Source: Lithospermum erythrorhizon (taxonomy: Eukaryota > Streptophyta > Magnoliopsida > Boraginales > Boraginaceae). From it: a stretch of 64,000 nt of DNA. The position numbers were made by a program, and so were the translations under genes. The stretch spans positions 124,001-188,000 of the forward strand of contig JADFUC010000019.1 of assembly GCA_019722365.1 (NCBI GenBank), given 5' to 3'. Shown here in pieces: positions 42,190 to 53,861 of this stretch (the first letter of the stretch is position 1; every line of letters begins with the position of its first letter). Below the pieces are notes generated by a model, which had not been told where the DNA came from, ran no database searches, and worked only from the letters and a program-made list of their open reading frames with translations.

Positions 42190-43464
42190 ACATGAATCAC
42201 TCTCAATTTTTTTTCGGCGTGTAAGCTTCATAAAAATGGGGCCTCAAATGGAAGAGGAATTCATTATAAACCCTCTTAGAGAATGTCGCAAGAAAATATT
42301 AGAGGAAACACAAAGTTCAAACAAACAAATAACGAAGTAAAAGAAAATATGTTCATGAGATCATACTTACAGCCGAACTGCAGGTTAATGGACAATTATT
42401 TTCGATGATCCTACATATGACGACTATCTTCCGACGAGATTTCTAATATGTAAGCACATTTTACATTGTCGGTGAGATTTCAAATAACGAAGACTATTTC
42501 AAACAAAAAGATTTGATGTCAGAAAAGGAAGGCATATATTCTATTAGCAAAGCTGCACTCATGCCTACGATACATGTTAGCATATGGCTCGGTCAAATTC
42601 TACGCTGCTGGATCAATATATTAAAAAATAGAGGTACAACTGCACTAGAATGTTTACGTAGATTTTGTAAAAGGATCATACAATTGTATGAGCCGGTTTA
42701 TTTGAGAGCACCAAACGCTGATGACCTACAAAGGATACTCCAAGTCAGCCGAGACGGGCTTTTCCCCGGTACGACGGGAGTATCGGATTGCATGCATCGA
42801 CAAATTTAAAAATTGTCCTACTACTAAAGCGACCATTCACTGTAGGGATAAGTGGAACAACAATGCTTATTCTTGGAAGTAGTCAGATCTCATGATTTAT
42901 GGATTTGGCAGAATAGCATTTTGGATGTCCGTGCATACTTAAGGATATCAACGCTCGACCTGGCCACCGCTGAGGACGCTGATCAAGGAGACTCTCTAAG
43001 AAGTTATCTCTACATAAATGGGCATCCATACAATATGACATACTATTCATGATGATACCCACCCTTCTTATACTCAAAGATTTATCAACGATTAGACTTC
43101 ATTAATGAATGCGATAAGCTTATTCGGGCGAATATAAAGAGGCTTCGGTTTAAGTGACGATAACGCGCATTTTGAGCGCCGCAGTTTCGCTTTTCAAATC
43201 ATTCGCAACCAAATTTAATGCGGATATGTGTAATTTGGCTATCATCATGAGGACATGTATCATATTACATACATTTATCATTGGCGATTTAACGAGATAC
43301 ATACGCACAAAATCGAAACTATTATGATAGAGCGTATACAAAGTCGATTCAACACAACACAACAATTTCAAATCAAGATACTCTCGCGTTTCAAAATTAT
43401 GTTCGTACTAGATCTAAATTGCATGATACAAGACACTCAATTGCCAGCTCTGGCCTTTGGTTGA
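42190..43464 (+). pseudogene. Harbinger transposase, heavily decayed
   Basis: Fragments across frames recover the DDE_4 transposase in order. TTALECLRRFCKRIIQLYEPVYLRAPNADDLQRIL (42640-42735, in one frame) is a strong family block. SVDCMH-like 'VSDCMH' (42785) marks the first catalytic Asp region. SHDLWIWQNSI (42890) and the 'LNDINVLD'-like region (42935-42960) follow, then the terminal AIIMRTCIILHTFIIGD block near 43240-43290 (family: MTACVILHNMIIEDE). Many stops make it dead. Confidence 0.7.
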
Positions 43465-43469
43465 GCATA

Positions 43470-45985
43470 GCATGGGCAAAATTTAATGCTTCGTGATTGG
43501 GAGGGAGTTACAAGTTTTAATGTGTGATTTAAGAGTTTGGTTTTCGTAAGTTTTAATAAGTGTTGTATCAGGTTTATCGTGTGTTTCATTAGTTGTTCTA
43601 GCTGCTTAACTTATCAGACTACGATCGCCGGATTTCATTTTACGTCGGCTTAATAATAAAATCTTCATTTTCATTCATATTCATTTAGATTAATTAAATA
43701 TATAAAAAAATTGAAGGTTTACAAAATAATTAAAAAATGTTGAATAATATTTAAATTATATTAATAATAGTTACTATAAAATCATAATAATAAAATATAT
43801 AAATAATGAATATATAAGAAATGATGAGGTATATGTCAGAGGAGTCGAAGAGATAATTTAAATTAAATTAAATCATCAGAGTGAAAGAAGCAGCTAAATT
43901 ATAATAATTATTATGCTAATGTAAAAAGATACGTAGCATTTGAAAATGAATAAATTGATATTTAATATTCAAATCATTGTTAATAGTATTAGAGAATCGA
44001 GAGAATAGATATGTCTGTGGTTAATTTGACATTTGTCATCACTTCTCGAGTAAAGTGGACAATCAATGTCTGATTCAGTGTGATTTGGGTCCCTCTTTTT
44101 AAGGCTATTATCATTATTAAGTTACGTGTATAATTATTGAGTTACGTGTGCAATTTTTGCTTAATTCGCGTTAGCAATTTGGGAATTTTGATAAACGTTT
44201 ACTGATGTTCCGTCAAAGTCAAAATATTACCGGAGTCAGCCACATGCCCACATGCTCTGCTACTTCCTGACATGTTTGTCCAACTTAGGAAATATTCCAA
44301 GAGCACATGTTGCATATCCATGTTTCATGTGAAAAATTTATTTAAGGATAATTTTTAAAATATAAATTTTTTAAGTTATTATTTTATTAAATTAGATAAT
44401 AAAATTAGAAAAAATTAAGCTAGATTTAATTTAAATTTTTATTAAATTTTATACAAAATTAAATGATCGTTAAAAAAAGGATAGAAAGAGTAACAGATAA
44501 TGAAATCAAAAATTAATACTCCCTACATAACAAAGATCTTTTTATCATAAATAATAATTTCTAAATAAATTTTGATTGTGATTATTTGTGAGTAATTAAA
44601 ATATAATGAAAGGAAAATAAATAATTAATAGATAGAGTAATAAAGAAAATTGACACAAGAAATGCTAATTTTTTTGTTAATTAGCTGATGATATTATTTT
44701 TAAATACAAGACTATTTGAAGATTATAAATCGGTAATTTTCATAACTATTATCGCAGAGAGAACAATACTAATTAATATATAGTTAGAACCATTACAATT
44801 AAGAGCTACGCATAAATATAGCTTGTAAGATAAATATGTTTCCCCACCGAGATTCAACTCATTTAATTCTGGTGTCGTATTTAACGTCACCAAAGAAAAG
44901 TTCTTTATACAATAAACAAGATCTTTAGATTATGAAAATAAGAGAATACTTCCTCCATCGTTTTTCTAAAGAAGTTTTTGCCATTTATTGTAGCAATTAA
45001 ATTCTAGCCTTGTTTTGAAAAAAAATTAAATTTAGGTGGAAGGAAATTGAGATGTAGAAATAAATTTGAATTTTTCTAAAAAAATTTGTATAAAAATAAG
45101 TAGCCTATAATTAGAGATGACGGAAGCATATTTATTTATTTTACAATTGAGGAGTAGAGTCCGATCGAGCTAAATTGTCACTAAAACCTTTTTTTGTAGT
45201 CGAGGGAAGAGTACACTTGAAGGATCACCTTAGATCGTTAGGCCTTTTCCATCAGTATTTACCAACTTGATCACCAATCAACACAATCATTACTTTTCCT
45301 CTAGATAAACTGGATTTTACGTCGTCATTCTCACCTTACAGCTCGTTAATAATCGAAATAATATTGAAATACTTTTTCACCCATTTTACATTTACTTAAC
45401 AACGATTTGTATACTAAAGTAAAGTCGGCCTCAAACTAATTTATAGCTTCTGCATAACGACATCACCCAAATCTTCATACGAAATGATCAATAACATCTT
45501 ATAAAAACATTCTCTAAATGAAAAATAAAATAAAAAATAAAGCCAGTCTCAAACTAAAATCAAATAAAGCCCTAAATGCAAGCCAAAGTCAGTCTCAGTT
45601 CATCAAGAAATGAAAGGAATAAGAACTCAGTGGACGGCTTCATACATTTGTTCTGCTTCACGTTTTTCACTTGTTTCTAATTATTAGAACACTTCGGTTG
45701 AAGAAGAACAAACTAGAAGAGAAAAGTCTAAATAGAAAACAGAAACTTCAGTACTTCACTTAATAATTTTATCCAAGTATGATCTAGATGTTCTTGGTCT
45801 TGGATGTTAGTCAATTCCGATTAGGTCTCATTCGTTAGAAATGTTAGGTAAGTTTAGTCATTTTTTAAAATTAAGGAACCTCCAACTCCATTATTTCATG
45901 CTCGAAGATCTAACCACTATATCAAATTTTTACTACTAGATAGGTGAATTTGGTCATTAATATTCACTAATTTCATGGTTTTAGC
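43470..45985. other. AT-rich intergenic region, no gene seen
   Basis: About 2.5 kb of low-complexity AT-rich DNA with no credible coding frame. One short piece at 45884-45915 (gatctaaccactata on +, tatagtggttagatc on -) resembles a tRNA-type A box, but no B box is evident. 'actccctacataacaaag' near 44518 looks like one decayed Stowaway end. Confidence 0.45.
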
Positions 45986-46471
45986 TAGGGGTGTGTACAA
46001 AATCCGAAACGAAACCAAACAAAGAACAACCGAAATTTTCTGAATCAAACCGATGAAGCTGACCTTTTTAAGAGTAACTGAACTGATTTTGGTTTCGACT
46101 CTTCGAAATAACCGAACCGATTAAAAAAAAATTGTTTTTAAAATAGTTCCACGGACGAAAGTTGTCTAGTAGATTATTTCTACATGATTAAAAAGATTGT
46201 TCAATAGACTATGGTCCCAAAAAATGGAAATGGTCTAAAGAAATGAATCGTAAAGTAGACTGGGATGGACATTTTAAAAGGAATTCATTGAACTTATATT
46301 GATCAGATCTAGTTTTAAAACTTAATTTTGAGCCCGAAACGATAGACTAAAACCAATTAGTCCAAAAACCAAACCGAATCGGAATGAATCTAAACGATTT
46401 AGGTTCTACTTTGAAAGAAATGATTTCACTTTCGCTCAAAACCGAACCGAACTGATCCGAGCACACTCCTA
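45986..46471. mobile_element. Non-autonomous hAT element, 486 bp
   Basis: Its ends are taggggtgtg (45986-45995) and cacactccta (46462-46471), inverted with one mismatch. Flanking octamers gttttagc (45978-45985) and gttttcgt (46472-46479) share the first five bases, consistent with a decayed 8-bp target duplication. Subterminal DNA is full of accgaac / aaccgaaa motifs on both sides, typical of hAT internal-deletion derivatives. It has no coding capacity. Confidence 0.7.
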
Positions 46472-46794
46472 GTTTTCGTGAATCCGAGTGATGACAACAT
46501 TGTTTATCGCAAATCTCTTAGGATCTCTACATTAAATTATTGTTCTATTTTTGACGATTTGTATTTGTAACATTTTTATTGTTAGTTGGAAAAAAAAGTA
46601 CTAGAACTTGAAACAATCTTAACCGGGAGGCATAAAGGAAGAAAATTAGTACTTTAAAGGTTGAAATTCTCAATCTAAGGACCCTACGCTACTCATGCCC
46701 TTAAACTAAAGTAAAGAGGTAAATCGCGGATGTGCCCTTCAATTGGTCGTGGGACTTGAGTTTCCCTTTAAACCATTTCAATACGAGATTCTCA

Positions 46795-46892
46795 TTACTT
46801 GCATGGCCTCGAACCCACACCGCATGGGCAGGATAGCGTGTCAGGTACTTAGCACTCAAGTTCTTTACCAATGAGCTACGCTCAGCGGAAAA
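46795..46892 (-). mobile_element. tRNA-derived SINE-like sequence (or tRNA pseudogene)
   Basis: On the minus strand, gtagctcattggt (46879-46867) matches an RNA polymerase III A box and gggttcgaggcc (46816-46805) a B box. The spacing is about 63 nt, as in class II (Leu/Ser-like) tRNAs. No clean cloverleaf is formed around it, so it is probably the head of a SINE. Confidence 0.5.
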
Positions 46893-48489
46893 ACTAGTAC
46901 TTTGAATATATAGGCTCTCGCCTAATTGGATAGCGGGTTGAATTGTACGCATTTTTACTCCTGTAAAAACATGGACGCCATTTTTAAGTTGATACAAGAT
47001 AAATTGCAAATATCATCTACTTCAGAGAATAAATGAAAAACATAGGCAACATAATGGACTGTTTTGATTAATTTCATTATATCCGAGAATCAAAAACTAT
47101 AAAATATTTAGTTTTTCTTTTTTACAAGGTCCTAATGCATTTTTTATTTCACTACTAGAATACGTGAACAAATGCCGATGGTTCATATAAATGTTGGGTT
47201 CTGTCTGATCGGATCGTGGTCGGGTAAGACTCGCCCGAATTAACGAGCTCAGAACGGCGCCGGGTTCGTACTAAAGATGCACAGCCGGTTCGACGTATAG
47301 CCGATGAATAAATTTTTAAAAAAGTAAATTGAAATATAAAATAAAATAGAGGCCTGCTTAAAATTTATTTATTATCTTTTGACTTTGGATTCTAAGAAGG
47401 CCGAAAATTTTAATATATTAACCGTTAAAAAATAATTGTATAATTAAAAACAATATACCAATTCGCCTACCGACTCAAATCCGACGCGAATAATTTAATA
47501 TATATGAAAAAAAGTCGTGGTATTTTTATAAAACCACATAACAAAGCAAATTAACCTACTCCCCTCCTCCCCAAACCCGGCAAGCGGGACCCCTCGTCTT
47601 CCCCGACCCTAAACTGCCGCAATCCCAACTCCGCCCCATTTGAACCCAAATCCGCCCCCAACTCGTCTTTCGAGGTTAGTATTTCGATTTTGCATTAAAA
47701 GGTCGATTAAGTTTAATTTTTTATTCTATTTAAGTTCATACTTAATTACTTAATTAATGTCGTGTTTTGGCTACATTTAATTGTTTGTAATTTGTGTATT
47801 TTAATTTAATTATTATTGTTTATTCAATATAATTATTTTAATTTAGTTAGTATTTAATTAATTGTTTGTTTCAATATTTTTTTTAATATTTATTCTCAAT
47901 TTATTTTTCATCTTAATTAAATTTTTATTAAATTTAGGTTCTAATTTTAGGTTTTTATAACTAATTAGTTTGTTAGATAATTTGAATTGAGGTGTTTAAT
48001 TAGATGAATTAACTTTGTTTTTAATTGAAATTGATTAGAATTGCATTGATTTTTAAATATAATTTGAAATTTGAAATTGAATTTTATTGAGTTTAATTGA
48101 ATTGAATTGATGTTTAATTGAATTATATTGCCTTTAGTTGAATTGAATTGAGTTTTGAATTTGATTTAATTGAATTGAATTGATTTGATGTTTAATTGAA
48201 TAGGTGTTTATGACATTGTTGATTTTTTGTAAAGTTTTTATATTACACTAGAAATTAAAAAGTTATGATTATGCAAATACCAAAAGGGCCTAGTTCCTAG
48301 AGACTACAGTAAGCTAGTGCTCATCTTTTATCATTTCTTGATTCTTCATTTCAATGGAAATCAATTTCATGAAACGTTTCATACTTTAGTTTAGTTTAGT
48401 TTAGTTTTTAGATTTTCAATTATTGAATGTTAGATGTAGTTTAATTTGAATGTGATATGTCGATTGAATGTTATATGTCGATTGAATGT

Positions 48490-48955
48490 TATAAGGACCC
48501 ATTGAAGATGCCGATTGTGAAGTCGATGTAGACCTCTCCACGGACCCCGTAGCGGAGGGTTAAAAGGCGTGGTTTCGGGTATTGTAATTTATCAGACCAG
48601 CCACAAGGGATTTATATCCAAATTGAAGTAATTACCCACCTCCGCCTCATCAAGGACAGAGTTTTAGCTCTTGAAGCGCGGTATATGGCGCTGTAAGTTG
48701 CAGCCTTGTCGAGGAGCTGGCCATGGTTAAGTGAGAAAGAACGGCGGTTGCTGAGTGGCATAAGCCGATCTAGCAAGCCACGCTCTACTTAAGCTTTCCT
48801 ACCGCGACCGGTTTGTTGGCCTGTGATGGAGAGGATCCACACATCCGCCTGCTTTCACGCCGCCCCAGCCTCAAGAGACTTCTATCCTGCACTCCAAAGC
48901 ACTCGATGATATTACTAGCTCGGAGCATGAGTTTAGTGTCATTGCGGTAACGAAT
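48490..48955 (+). other. Exon-like GC-rich block inside the CACTA element
   Basis: About 460 bp of mixed base composition stands out from AT-rich flanks. The last part, in one frame, reads HPPAFTPPQPQETS and then DITSSEHEFSVIA before a good donor (gcg then gtaacg at about 48948). This could be a proline-rich exon of a CACTA-borne gene. Upstream parts of the block are broken in every frame. I do not recognise the protein. Confidence 0.3.
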
Positions 48956-50109
48956 CTAACAATTATAAGTTATTGTTATGTGTAGTTTGTCTTAATTGGT
49001 ACTATGTATTGTTACTATATGTTATATATGTTTTAAAAATAATATATGTGTGGTATTTTGTTGTCAAGTTGGTTGGCTGATTGGATTCGTGTCGGAGTCG
49101 TATTGAACTGTGTGTTGTATAGTTGCATGTTTTTTTTTTTCCTTCGTATTCAAAGAATCGGTGACGGTACGGTGTCGGGCCGTGTCGTACTTTGTTTTTT
49201 CTTCCAGCTGGCATCGTGGGGTCTTTGTTTGAGTATAAGAACTGGCGTCAAGCAAGGCCGAATCCACATACGGAGTCGGCTCGCATCGGGTATTTTAAAA
49301 AATTTGATCTTTGTTATTTGTAAAGTGTTGTAACCCTATTCCTATATGATATCTATATTTTTATTCTCAAAAAATTATTTTGATCTTGTTTTACAATATA
49401 TTATATATTATAAGACAATCATAACTAACAATATGAATTAGATTATATATATTATCGTACATCATGTACTAGAATTATAATATATACATAAACTATATTT
49501 ATAAATATCGTATATCCTATAATAATTTTGAATCATAAATGAAACGAACAACAAAATAAGATTTTCATATAAAAAACTTTGGGGTCGGTTTAGTGTCGGG
49601 ACCGACGCCCCCCCGACGCCATTCTCTAGTATCATATTAAATATACTTTTTACCTACCGACGCCATCCCGTCGCCAATGTTGCTCCCATTCCCCTTTCTC
49701 ATTCAACATAACTGATAGTGAAAACTCCTCGGAGGACGGTTAGTAATAAAATATTTTAATTTCAACAAGCGAGTCGATGGATTCGGGTAATCGACTAACG
49801 GAATGAAACTGAATAGTTGTTAGTATGAAATGTATTTCATATCCTCGCCGGCACCTACCGTCATAGGTCCATTAATTACCTGGGAGGGAAAAATTCCCGA
49901 CTGCGGCGCTGCCACATCCTATCCCAACAACCAGAAGAGGTTGACACAGTTAATAGGATCAGAAAAGGTTGGCTCATAACATAAACTCAAAGACGCTTTA
50001 AAGTTAATACTCCCACAAGGTCCACAACCTCCTTTACAAAACTTTTCAAAAAATCACCTGAAAAGTTAGCTGCTGCCCACGAGACTTCTTCTTCCCAAGA
50101 CCTTCCATC

Positions 50110-52770
50110 AGATGGGTAAGGTAATCATAACACCAAACAAAAAAAAGAAAAAAGGTATGGAACTAGTGAAAAAGTAATGGCAGCATCTAGCTGTATAGCA
50201 TTCTATAAAATCATTGACTAAGGAGATCCACAAAACAAGTGGATATTCTAACTTCACGATCGACCTATATATAGATTTCCTACGATCCCTATCTCATGGC
50301 CGATTGATCATGGTTGAGCCCGTATTCTCACCAAAAGTTCTACCACGAACTCTTAAGCACGTGCGCTATTTGGCGCATATTCCCAAAGCGAAAGCAACAA
50401 GTTCGAATTCTCGACTAAAGATCATCTAGCTACTGCTTTCCTGTAGAGTTGGGTTGGTTTAAGAGAGACCTCCTGATTCAATATAGCGTCCTACGAAGTT
50501 TCTCCAACCCGACGGGAATTATTATACTACAAGTGTGCGCCAAGTAGTCAATTGATGAATAACCTTAGTTGGATTTATCTCGACCCTCTTTCATACCTAA
50601 TCCGGTAAAGTGATCGGCATCTGTAGAACCTTTCACGAATGCTTTTTCCATCGAGGTCTAATTGGACACGTAGCTATTAGATATGGCATTCTAGCCCTTT
50701 TCCTGACCTTGGGCTCTCTACACATAAAAGAAGCGGGGCTTTTCCTATTCTAGCCTAACTAGGCAATACTGGGGCGAAGCGGAATCAACGACAAGTGAGC
50801 ATCTGCTTATCAAAGTGCTTCTCCGATTTCTCAAGACATCTCTTTTCAACCGAGGAACAAAAACAAGATCATTCCCTATTTGATTTGCCGCATCTAATAC
50901 CCGATCTTGCAAATGAAGGACAACTAGAAGCGGATCTAGAAGACCGGGATTTCGATTATAGATACTGAATAAAGACGAACTAGATTCAAAAATAACCTTA
51001 CTAAATGGTTCTGATATCATCCAATCTATCCGACCTCAATCCATCTTTTGTCTAGCCGCTCATAACAAAATTTTAGACCAAGGCCGATGGAGATTCTTCG
51101 ACTCGGGAAAAGCGTGAATGACGACCGGCCCCTCAGATAGAACCGACGGCAAACAAGATCTGCAGTTCTATCGGGTCTACTGCTATCTGCCTATTCTTAG
51201 GGAATGTAGGATAAGGCCGACCTTTTTAATAATATTGGTAAGTTGTCCTTAGTAAACCGGGTCGAGCCGCCTCAAGGTTATGATATTCCGTCTTTTTCTT
51301 TCGTAAGGACGTTATGTACCACAACTATCATACGACACCTCTCCTGCAGGGAAATAACATCTGTAGGTCTTATTTTTAGTGTTTAGTTGATACGAGTCGA
51401 ATGTAATCATGTGTTCAAGGGCTTTTCTCCCATAGAGATAGGTAAGTTCTTTCTCTCACGCGCGATCAACCGCGAAAAGTAAGTAATAAATAATCGCTTC
51501 TCCGTAGCGGCGAAAGTTAGGCCGCTCGCCATAAGGCCAAGGCGCTCAACAAAGGCAAAGAGATCCGTCCCGAACACCGAAAGAAAGGGTTTGTCAATGT
51601 TTGAACTGATTGATAATGGGGGTTTCACCCTATAAGTTCGAGGAGACTCCTAAGCCGGGTCATTCGGCAACACGTAATCTAGGTACCAAGTTGGAAGGTA
51701 GCCCTGCACTCAAAAAGAAAAGCACTAATCCTGGCTGACGAAGATCACCCCTCTCTCGTACTCCGTCATGATGTTTGATGAATAACTCCTTTAGTCTCTT
51801 CCTTCACCTCTAAGGTCGCCAAAGAGCAGAAGTGTACAAACCTTACCTGGGCTAAATCGCTTGGTGCCTTTCTATTCGCCTTTTCCCTAGCTTCCGCTGT
51901 GAGAGTTCAACTTCAGATCGATTCCCCCGCAATAATACGCTTGTTTAAACCGCTTACCTTCCCTTATGATATATGATCTTATTTCTTGAAGCGAGCTACT
52001 TTAACCCGCCAAAGGAGCCGCTGGGAAAAAGATCGCGAGCCTTCTACTATTCATTAACCGACCATTTGGCAAATCAAATCTTTTCACCACTAAGCACTGA
52101 AGCCTCAGAATGCACGTTGAAAGTCAGAAAATCGTACTCGTAAAGAAGGGCTCTCTTTCATGTAGATGAAGACCGGCACCTACTAAAATAAAGAGGAGTA
52201 AATAATTAAGACTAAACGATTAAGGTGGCATTATCCACCTTTAAAAACCAATTCCTAAAATGAAATATGAAATCAAAATACGGCGCTTGAGATAGGCACG
52301 GGAGTAGGGGTCAAGCCCACTCTTAACCGTCAGACACCTAAAGAGGATCTGAGACCCCCAACCCTAAATTGCTTGAAGCTTCTATCTCGCCTTTCCCTAG
52401 CTTGCCGTAGAATTCACATAGCTCCCGCCAGACGCCGGTACGCTTAACAATAAGATCTATTCTTGAAAACCCTGGTTAACTGCGGACTTCACATAGCTCT
52501 TATGGGTTCTACTCTCTTAGTGTCAGAGTTATCCTACGGGATAAGCGAAAAGGAGGCTTATAGATTCAGCACTGCTTAACTTAATTGGAACGAAGCTGGT
52601 CAAACCACCTTCTCTAGATTCTAGTTCGATACCCACTCTCCTCAATGGCTTTAAGCCCGTAAATACTAACATTTTTACCCAGAAGGGCGATGCCAGCCCG
52701 CATTGGTATGCGGCGGTCAAATTTTTAATTTCAAATGGCGTCGGGATGACGATAGGCCGTGTCAATTTTC
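50110..52770. other. Block resembling plant mitochondrial intergenic DNA (possible NUMT)
   Basis: About 2.65 kb with a clear change in texture. Base composition is more balanced than the AT-rich nuclear DNA on both sides. It has no simple repeats and no long frames, and is dense in phrases such as gctttcctgtagagttgggt, cttcctttcgaa-like, cgcctttccctagct, gtcgccaaagagcagaag and gaagcgagctac. That texture is what I associate with plant mitochondrial non-coding sequence. I cannot find a mitochondrial gene in it, so the origin is an inference. It lies wholly inside the CACTA element. Confidence 0.4.
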
Positions 52771-52899
52771 AGATTCTAATATATATATCTCACATTACAT
52801 GTATTAATTCATTCCAACATTATTTCTCCAAAAAATCCTCAACATAATATACTCTTTATACATTGTATTGTGTACTAACTTCTAATTTGATTTCATTTT

Positions 52900-53410
52900 G
52901 TAGGTGAATTCAAATAGTCAATTGAAAAAGAGGTAATTATTAATAACTTCTTTGACTTTCTTTTATTTCAGAATTTCTATTATTTTTTTATTATGTTGTT
53001 TTTTAGAAAGTGGTTGAAACAAAGACTTCAAAAAGGTAATTATTAAATTTATTATTTTTTATTATCTTTAATAATTTAGTTTGATAAATCTATGTAATTG
53101 TTTTTGATACTTTTGTTGTAGGAAAATAGTAGATTCAAGTTTCGATGAGGTAATTTGTTTTTATGTTTTTGGATGTTTGATGTTTATATTAATTAATGTT
53201 TGATGTTTATATGAATTGGTTGTTTAATAATATATTTGATGCTTATATGAATTAATGTTTGATGTTTATATGAATTGGATGTTTATGTTTTATTTTTTAT
53301 ATGAATTGTATGTTTTTGTAATATGAATTGTATGTATATTTTTGTAATATGAATTGGTCCGATGTTTTTTATATTTGTTTGTAAGGATGGATGAATTGAA
53401 AATGGATAAA
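52900..53410 (+). other. Row of mini-exon-like units near the CACTA right end
   Basis: Short purine-rich pieces end in g(g)taatt donors and are preceded by ttttgtag-type acceptors. Examples are gtgaattcaaatagtcaatt...gag/gtaatta (about 52904-52931), gaaagtggttgaaac...aag/gtaatt (53007-53036) and gaaaatagtagattc...gag/gtaattt (53122-53150). A piece near 53385-53410 follows (gatggatgaattgaaaatgg, taa). This is how the small 3' exons of a CACTA gene could look. The predicted peptides are too short to identify. Confidence 0.3.
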
Positions 53411-53861
53411 TAGCAGCTCTGCCACAGAGATATATTATTGCAAAGAATGTATCGTTGTTTTTTCAAAATTGCTGGGGAATGGCTGCCAAGGTAGAGTTTA
53501 CCTACACACTGTTGGTTGAAGGTTTTGGCGTTTGGTAGCTGTTTTAATAAATAAAAAAGAATAATTAATCTGCCAAGGCCGGGTAATTAAGAAATTAATT
53601 AATCGCTTAGCCTGCAAAAAAGAAAAGTCATTAAATATTGTCGCTATTCAGATTGAACGTTCACGAAAAGCTGGCACTGCATTGCCTATAGTTCTCGAAT
53701 CCCAAATGGCCTCATGGGAGTGAGCTAAGGCCGGGCTGGAATTAGCGACGCTGCACTGGGCGTTTGCCGATCCTTAACGCCCCACCAAAGTTTCCAAGTG
53801 ACTTTAGCATCGGGTACGACGACGGTTTTCGAGTCAAGCATTTCAGATTCTAGTAGCGTTT

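Larger units (their letters stand above)
40500..43470 (+). mobile_element. PIF/Harbinger transposon remnant with both genes
   Basis: A Myb-like DNA-binding gene (40621-41805) is followed by a decayed DDE transposase (about 42190-43464). Both are on the + strand, the standard two-gene layout of plant PIF/Harbinger elements. Terminal inverted repeats and TTA/TAA target duplications were not recognised, so the element's true ends lie outside these coordinates or have decayed. Confidence 0.65.
47150..53858. mobile_element. CACTA (En/Spm-type) transposon, about 6.7 kb, without recognisable transposase
   Basis: The left end is cactactagaata at 47150. The right end at 53846-53858 is gattctagtagcg, whose complement cgctactagaatc differs from the left end only at the second base over the first 12. 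The three bases outside each end are ttt (47147-47149 and 53859-53861), a perfect 3-bp target duplication as CACTA elements make. Inside are GC-rich exon-like patches (47577-47690, 48490-48950), AT-rich introns, a long organelle-like block (50.1-52.77 kb) and a row of mini-exon-like units near the right end. No transposase domain is legible. Two other right-end-like sequences lie inside (near 49622 and 52767), so it may be compound. Confidence 0.65.

Noticed and set aside
45884..45925. tRNA-type A box on the minus strand (tatagtggttagatc)
   Set aside because: No convincing B box lies at tRNA spacing, so I did not call a tRNA or SINE.
49002..49333. Overlapping frames on both strands near 49.0-49.3 kb
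   Set aside because: Both strands are open over the same GC-richer patch, neither resembles a known protein, and they lie inside the CACTA element.
50745..52765. Minus-strand frames of 70-90 codons inside the organelle-like block
   Set aside because: Their translations match no mitochondrial or nuclear protein that I know; they are short and isolated, as expected by chance at this base composition.
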